From the NCBI GenBank assembly GCA_903909435.1, contig CAIVVT010000166.1, forward strand, positions 1 through 64,000: a stretch of 64,000 bases of DNA, read 5' to 3'. This stretch comes from an uncultured Acidobacteriia bacterium. Lineage in GTDB: Bacteria > Acidobacteriota > Terriglobia > Bryobacterales > Bryobacteraceae. Below the pieces are notes generated by a model. The model was not told where the DNA came from. It ran no database searches and worked only from the letters and a program-made list of their open reading frames with translations. Positions 60,882 through 64,000 of the stretch are shown piece after piece. Each line of letters opens with the position of its first letter. Position 1 is the stretch's first letter. Made by a program: the position numbers and the translations under genes.

Positions 60882-62266
60882 TCGGGTACAGAGCCTGCTT
60901 GACTATATTTTTCGAGAAAACCTGCCACGGTTCGAATACCCAGATAGAAATTATCGACTTTGAACTTCTCATTTGGCGAGTGGAGACCGTCGTCGGGAAG
61001 GCCGAGCCCCAGCAGGATCGTCGGAATGCCCAGATGCCGCGCAAAATCGCCGACGATCGGGATGGATCCCCCGCTGCGCGTAAAAACGGTCTCCCGGCCC
61101 AAAACCTCCTTGAACGCTTCTGCCGCCAGGCGGATCGCCGGATGCTCGGGACTCACCACGCAAGCCGGTGCGGCGCTGAGCTTCTTCACCTGCATCTTCA
61201 AGCCATTGGGCGTGTTGGCGGAGACGAACTCCTCCCAGGCGGCGAGGATCTTCGCCGGGTCCTGCGACGGCACGAGCCGGAAGCTCACTTTAGCTGTTGC
61301 ATTTGCCGGGATGACGGTTTTCGCGCCAACACCGGTGAATCCGCCGGCGATGCCGTGCACTTCCAACGTCGGCCTGGACCAGGTCCTCTCAAAGACGCTG
61401 CGGTCGCTCTCGCCTGTCAGGCAGGTAGAGCCGACTTCGTCATTCAGGTAGGTGGCTGCATCAAAGGGCAAGGCCTGCCAACTCGCGATCTCAGCCAGAG
61501 CAGGTTCCTCTACGTCGTCGTAGAATCCCGGTATCTGAATCAACCCTGCCGCGTTTTTCGCTTTTGCGAGTAACTCGATCAGTCCGAAGAGTGGGTTTGG
61601 GGCGGCCCCGCCGTACAGCCCGGAATGCAAATCCTGCCGCGGGCCCTGGCACTCCAACTCCGTGTACATCAGCCCACGCAGTCCAATGCACAGCGTGGGT
61701 ATGCCCTCGGCGTACATCGCCGTGTCGGAAACTAATGCGACATCGGCTTTTAGCTTGGCGGGGTTCTCCGCAACAAATCGGGCAATTGACTGACCGCCAA
61801 TCTCCTCTTCCCCTTCGACGATGAACTTCACGTTCAAAGGCAGCGTGCCGTGCACCGCGATCAAGGACTCCAGTGCCTTGAAGTGCATGTACATTTGGCC
61901 CTTGTCGTCTACCGCACCGCGGGCATACAAATTGCCGTTCCGGACCGTCGGTTCGAACGGCGGGGTGTGCCATAGCTCGACCGGGTCGGGCGGCTGGACA
62001 TCGTAATGCCCGTAACACAGTACCGTCGGTTTGCCCGGAGCTCTTAACCAGTCCGCGTAGACCAACGGGTGCTTCCCGGTTGGGATGATCTCGATATTCT
62101 CGAGGCCAGCGGTCGCCATGCTTTTCGCTACGAATCGCGCAGCTTCTTCAATATCCTCAACGTGCTCTGGCAGAGTCGAAATGCTGGGGATCCGGATGAA
62201 GTCCTTCAGCTCATCTAGGAATCGCTCTTCGTTTTGCTTGACGAAGCTGTCTATTGCTTGAGACAC
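60878..62266 (-). CDS. M20-family dipeptidase / metallopeptidase
   Basis: A 462-residue zinc peptidase of the M20 family (CNDP/PepV-like). Metal ligands are visible as His in VLCYGHYDVQPPDP, Asp in GAVDDKGQMYMH, Glu pair in IVEGEEEIGG and Asp in LVSDTAM, with a C-terminal His in DDGLHSPNEKF. The dimerisation domain lies about 205-340. It hydrolyses dipeptides or related amides in the cytoplasm (no signal peptide). It is the first gene of a coupled operon with murJ, so it could help recycle cell-wall peptides, though this is inference. Confidence 0.92.
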   Translation of the reverse strand: MSQAIDSFVKQNEERFLDELKDFIRIPSISTLPEHVEDIEEAARFVAKSMATAGLENIEIIPTGKHPLVYADWLRAPGKPTVLCYGHYDVQPPDPVELWHTPPFEPTVRNGNLYARGAVDDKGQMYMHFKALESLIAVHGTLPLNVKFIVEGEEEIGGQSIARFVAENPAKLKADVALVSDTAMYAEGIPTLCIGLRGLMYTELECQGPRQDLHSGLYGGAAPNPLFGLIELLAKAKNAAGLIQIPGFYDDVEEPALAEIASWQALPFDAATYLNDEVGSTCLTGESDRSVFERTWSRPTLEVHGIAGGFTGVGAKTVIPANATAKVSFRLVPSQDPAKILAAWEEFVSANTPNGLKMQVKKLSAAPACVVSPEHPAIRLAAEAFKEVLGRETVFTRSGGSIPIVGDFARHLGIPTILLGLGLPDDGLHSPNEKFKVDNFYLGIRTVAGFLEKYSQAGSVPE

Positions 62267-62514
62267 AAGAACCTCAATTCAGAACTTCCACACTGGAAGA
62301 TCCTCCAATTATACGGTTCGTCCTGTCCACTGGCAGTCCGACTTGCGCTTGCCTTCGCGCACACGAAGGAAGCAGCATCCAAGGGTGGATGCGGGCCAGA
62401 TTGACGGGCGAGACGTCGAACTTCCCCGCCTGCCGGCTCGGACCAAAGCTCAGTTGGAATTGCAATAGGGCACACGCAACAAGGCTCGGTCCACGGGCGT
62501 CGATCAGCTATCGG
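62267..62514. other. Intergenic region, no gene seen
   Basis: 248 bases upstream of the M20 operon. It should contain the operon promoter, but no convincing -35/-10 pair was singled out. Short frames here lack conserved features. Confidence 0.45.
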
Positions 62515-62814
62515 CTAACGGTCAGTTCCCTGCCCGAACCGGCCTCTGGTTGGGCGGGCGGCCGGCTCCAGTTGTTCAGCGCTAAAACTGGACACCCGTT
62601 CAGCGAGCGCGGCCAGATCGCAACTGGCCGAAACATTCGAGAGCAGCTTTATCGAATTGAAGCGGTAACGGTCGCGCCGTTCTCGGTCGAGAAGGTGCAT
62701 GACATACCAGACTAGTCCCACTATGAAGAGAAACTGCGAAAGGATGAGGAACACATAACCAACGCTGTTCGGGATCATTGCGGTTTCTTCGACTCCATTT
62801 CCGATACGGTCCAT
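62515..62814 (-). CDS. Small single-TM hypothetical protein
   Basis: About 99 residues. A clear membrane helix (YVFLILSQFLFIVGLVWYVM) is followed by a basic stretch LLDRERRDRYRF and a helical cytoplasmic tail (LAALAERVSSFSAEQL). The start is uncertain: ATG 62814 has GAGGG four bases upstream, ATG 62778 begins right before the helix, and GTG 62829 is in frame. No family is recognised. The well-formed TM followed by positive charges supports a real gene. Confidence 0.6.
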   Translation of the reverse strand: MDRIGNGVEETAMIPNSVGYVFLILSQFLFIVGLVWYVMHLLDRERRDRYRFNSIKLLSNVSASCDLAALAERVSSFSAEQLEPAARPTRGRFGQGTDR

Positions 62815-63115
62815 TCGACCCTCAGGCACAACTCTGGTCAGCGAGTCCGCCTTTTGCTTCTTTGCGCTCGGCTAGTCGCGCTTAAGGCCGGGGTGGTCGA
62901 TTTCCTTGGGCCTATTTCCTATATCGGTGTTCCATTCGATTCCTTTAGGCCTTGTGCTTTAGGATCAAGCTGGAACCGCTTCCCTTTCGTTGATCCGCCG
63001 CAAACCAGCCCGTCCACTCTTATCCGCCGGAGCGCGAAGCCGAACCGTCAATCGTAGTAGCATGGCTTTTCGCGGATCTCCAGGTGTAGGGCTGACGGAG
63101 AGGACTCAAATCAGC
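62815..63115. other. Intergenic region, no gene seen
   Basis: 301 bases between divergent genes. No conserved frame was seen. GGAGAGGA at 63097-63104 is the ribosome binding site of the next gene. GGCC arms near 62909 and 62950 are imperfect and were not counted as a structure. Confidence 0.4.
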
Positions 63116-64000
63116 ATGGGCTCGGAATCATCAATCGGTGGCGGCAGGGTGGTCTCACTGGACATCCTGCGGGGTTTGACCATGCTGGTCATGATCTTTG
63201 TCAACGACTTAGCGGAGATCCACGGATTGCCCTGGTGGACTTACCACATGCCGCCTGGCGTCAACGGCATGACTTACGTAGATGTGGTGTTTCCGTGTTT
63301 CCTTTTCATCCTCGGCATGGCGATTCCGTTGGCGGTGCGCAAGCGTCTGGAGGCGGGCGATTCGATGCCCCGGCTATGGTGGCACATCCTGCTGCGCACT
63401 TTCGCCCTCGTAGTTCTCGGACTGGTGCTCGCCAACGTCAGCAAAGTCGACCGGGTGCTGACCGGAATGCCGCCCGGTGCGTGGGGCTCTTTCGCGCTGC
63501 TCGGCGCGATTCTGCTGTGGAACGTCTATCCGAAATCACCAGACCGCAAGCTGATCTACAGTGTTTTGAAATACGCCGGATTGCTCTTGCTGGTAATCAT
63601 GTTGGCCCTGTTCCGCAGGACCACAAAAGACGGTCATGCCGCCTGGCTCGACTTCGGGTATTGGGAGATCCTGGGCCTGATTGCCAGGGCCTACCTGGCG
63701 GCCTGCCTGCTCTATATCCCGCTGCGGCGGAAGCCCTGGGCTCCGATCCTCCTGCTGTTGGGATTGACTGCCCTGAGCATCGCTTCCCGCCTCGGTTGGA
63801 CGGGATTCCTGCATCGCATTCCCTACGCGCTCTGGCCCTTCGATTCGGGCGAGTTGCCTTCGATTGCTATGGCCGGCATCGTAGCTTCCACCATCTTCCT
63901 CGACTCGAGTCTAGCCAAAACCTTTAAGGCCAAAGCATTATGGGCTCTCGGGTTCGCTGCAACTCTTTTAATTGCCGGCTGGATTCTGTTGCCGCTCGGC
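63116..64000 (+). CDS. Membrane acyltransferase, DUF5009/HGSNAT-like (3' end outside window)
   Basis: The frame is open from ATG 63116 to the window edge, giving 295 residues of an unfinished protein. The N-terminal motif VVSLDILRGLTMLVMIFVNDLAEIHGLPWWTYH followed by VDVVFPCFLFILGMAIPLAV is the hallmark of DUF5009 and heparan-alpha-glucosaminide N-acetyltransferase relatives, multi-TM proteins that move acetyl groups onto sugars across a membrane. At least seven TM segments are visible. The ribosome binding site GGAGAGGA lies 11 bases upstream. The substrate is unknown. Confidence 0.88.
   Translation, partial: MGSESSIGGGRVVSLDILRGLTMLVMIFVNDLAEIHGLPWWTYHMPPGVNGMTYVDVVFPCFLFILGMAIPLAVRKRLEAGDSMPRLWWHILLRTFALVVLGLVLANVSKVDRVLTGMPPGAWGSFALLGAILLWNVYPKSPDRKLIYSVLKYAGLLLLVIMLALFRRTTKDGHAAWLDFGYWEILGLIARAYLAACLLYIPLRRKPWAPILLLLGLTALSIASRLGWTGFLHRIPYALWPFDSGELPSIAMAGIVASTIFLDSSLAKTFKAKALWALGFAATLLIAGWILLPLG

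Noticed and set aside
1-64000. CRISPR arrays, rRNA genes, prophage or integrative element boundaries
   Set aside because: No regularly spaced repeats, rRNA-like stretches or phage structural genes were seen. The only mobile DNA recognised is the IS110-family element and the RAYT unit.

Overview
The window looks like a chromosomal segment of an Acidobacteriota bacterium, most likely of the Solibacter/Bryobacter type. This is inferred from high-GC coding sequence, a protein matching the acidobacterial 'VWFA-related' family (31355-33520), a propeller-type hybrid histidine kinase, many secreted S9, DUF885 and phosphoesterase proteins, and frequent GTG/TTG starts. No rRNA genes, CRISPR arrays or prophage were seen. 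One tRNA (Arg, anticodon ACG) is present. The window opens inside one gene and closes inside another.

Layout: 1-3590 carries an Mla-type ABC ATPase, a lytic transglycosylase and an AMIN-domain amidase. 3591-5680 is a gene-poor island with paired palindromes and a complete-looking IS110-family (IS1111-group) element with subterminal inverted repeats. 5766-8094 holds an A-type Fe-S carrier and, divergently, an ECF sigma / anti-sigma / Spy-like set. 8106-13000 has an oxidoreductase, a VOC protein, two convergent overlapping pseudouridine synthases (RluE-like, TruA) and a TPR protein. 13343-16894 is a large hybrid kinase. 17125-30502 has a Gfo/Idh/MocA protein, a CYTH protein, a MoxR-DUF58-BatA/VWA operon, a GH16 glucanase, hisS with a gamma carbonic anhydrase, and an S9 peptidase.

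30551-31242 is a RAYT transposase bracketed by REP-like palindromes. 31355-39893 holds the VWFA protein, a homocysteine methyltransferase relative, HtpX, an RlmI-type methyltransferase, a long cruciform repeat and a YncE/phosphoesterase protein. 40236-47805 has a GH113-like protein, KorAB, a DUF885 lipoprotein, a GT2 glycosyltransferase, signal peptidase I and a DUF2905 protein. 48072-48661 appears to be an unclassified large structured RNA with its own promoter and terminator. 48762-58442 holds small zinc-ribbon proteins, a class IV aminotransferase, a HipA-like kinase, a histone-like protein, an MltD-like transglycosylase, an EF-G paralogue and a HEAT-repeat protein. 58459-62266 is a translationally coupled M20 peptidase / MurJ / C4 zinc-ribbon operon. 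The window ends in a DUF5009/HGSNAT-like acyltransferase.

The recurring theme is the cell envelope: two lytic transglycosylases, an amidase, MurJ, signal peptidase, HtpX, an ECF sigma module and an Mla ATPase. The strongest candidates for something undescribed are the ~590-nt RNA at 48072-48661 and the RNA predicted in the IS1111-type element. Start codons and functions were judged by eye from motifs; no database search was run.
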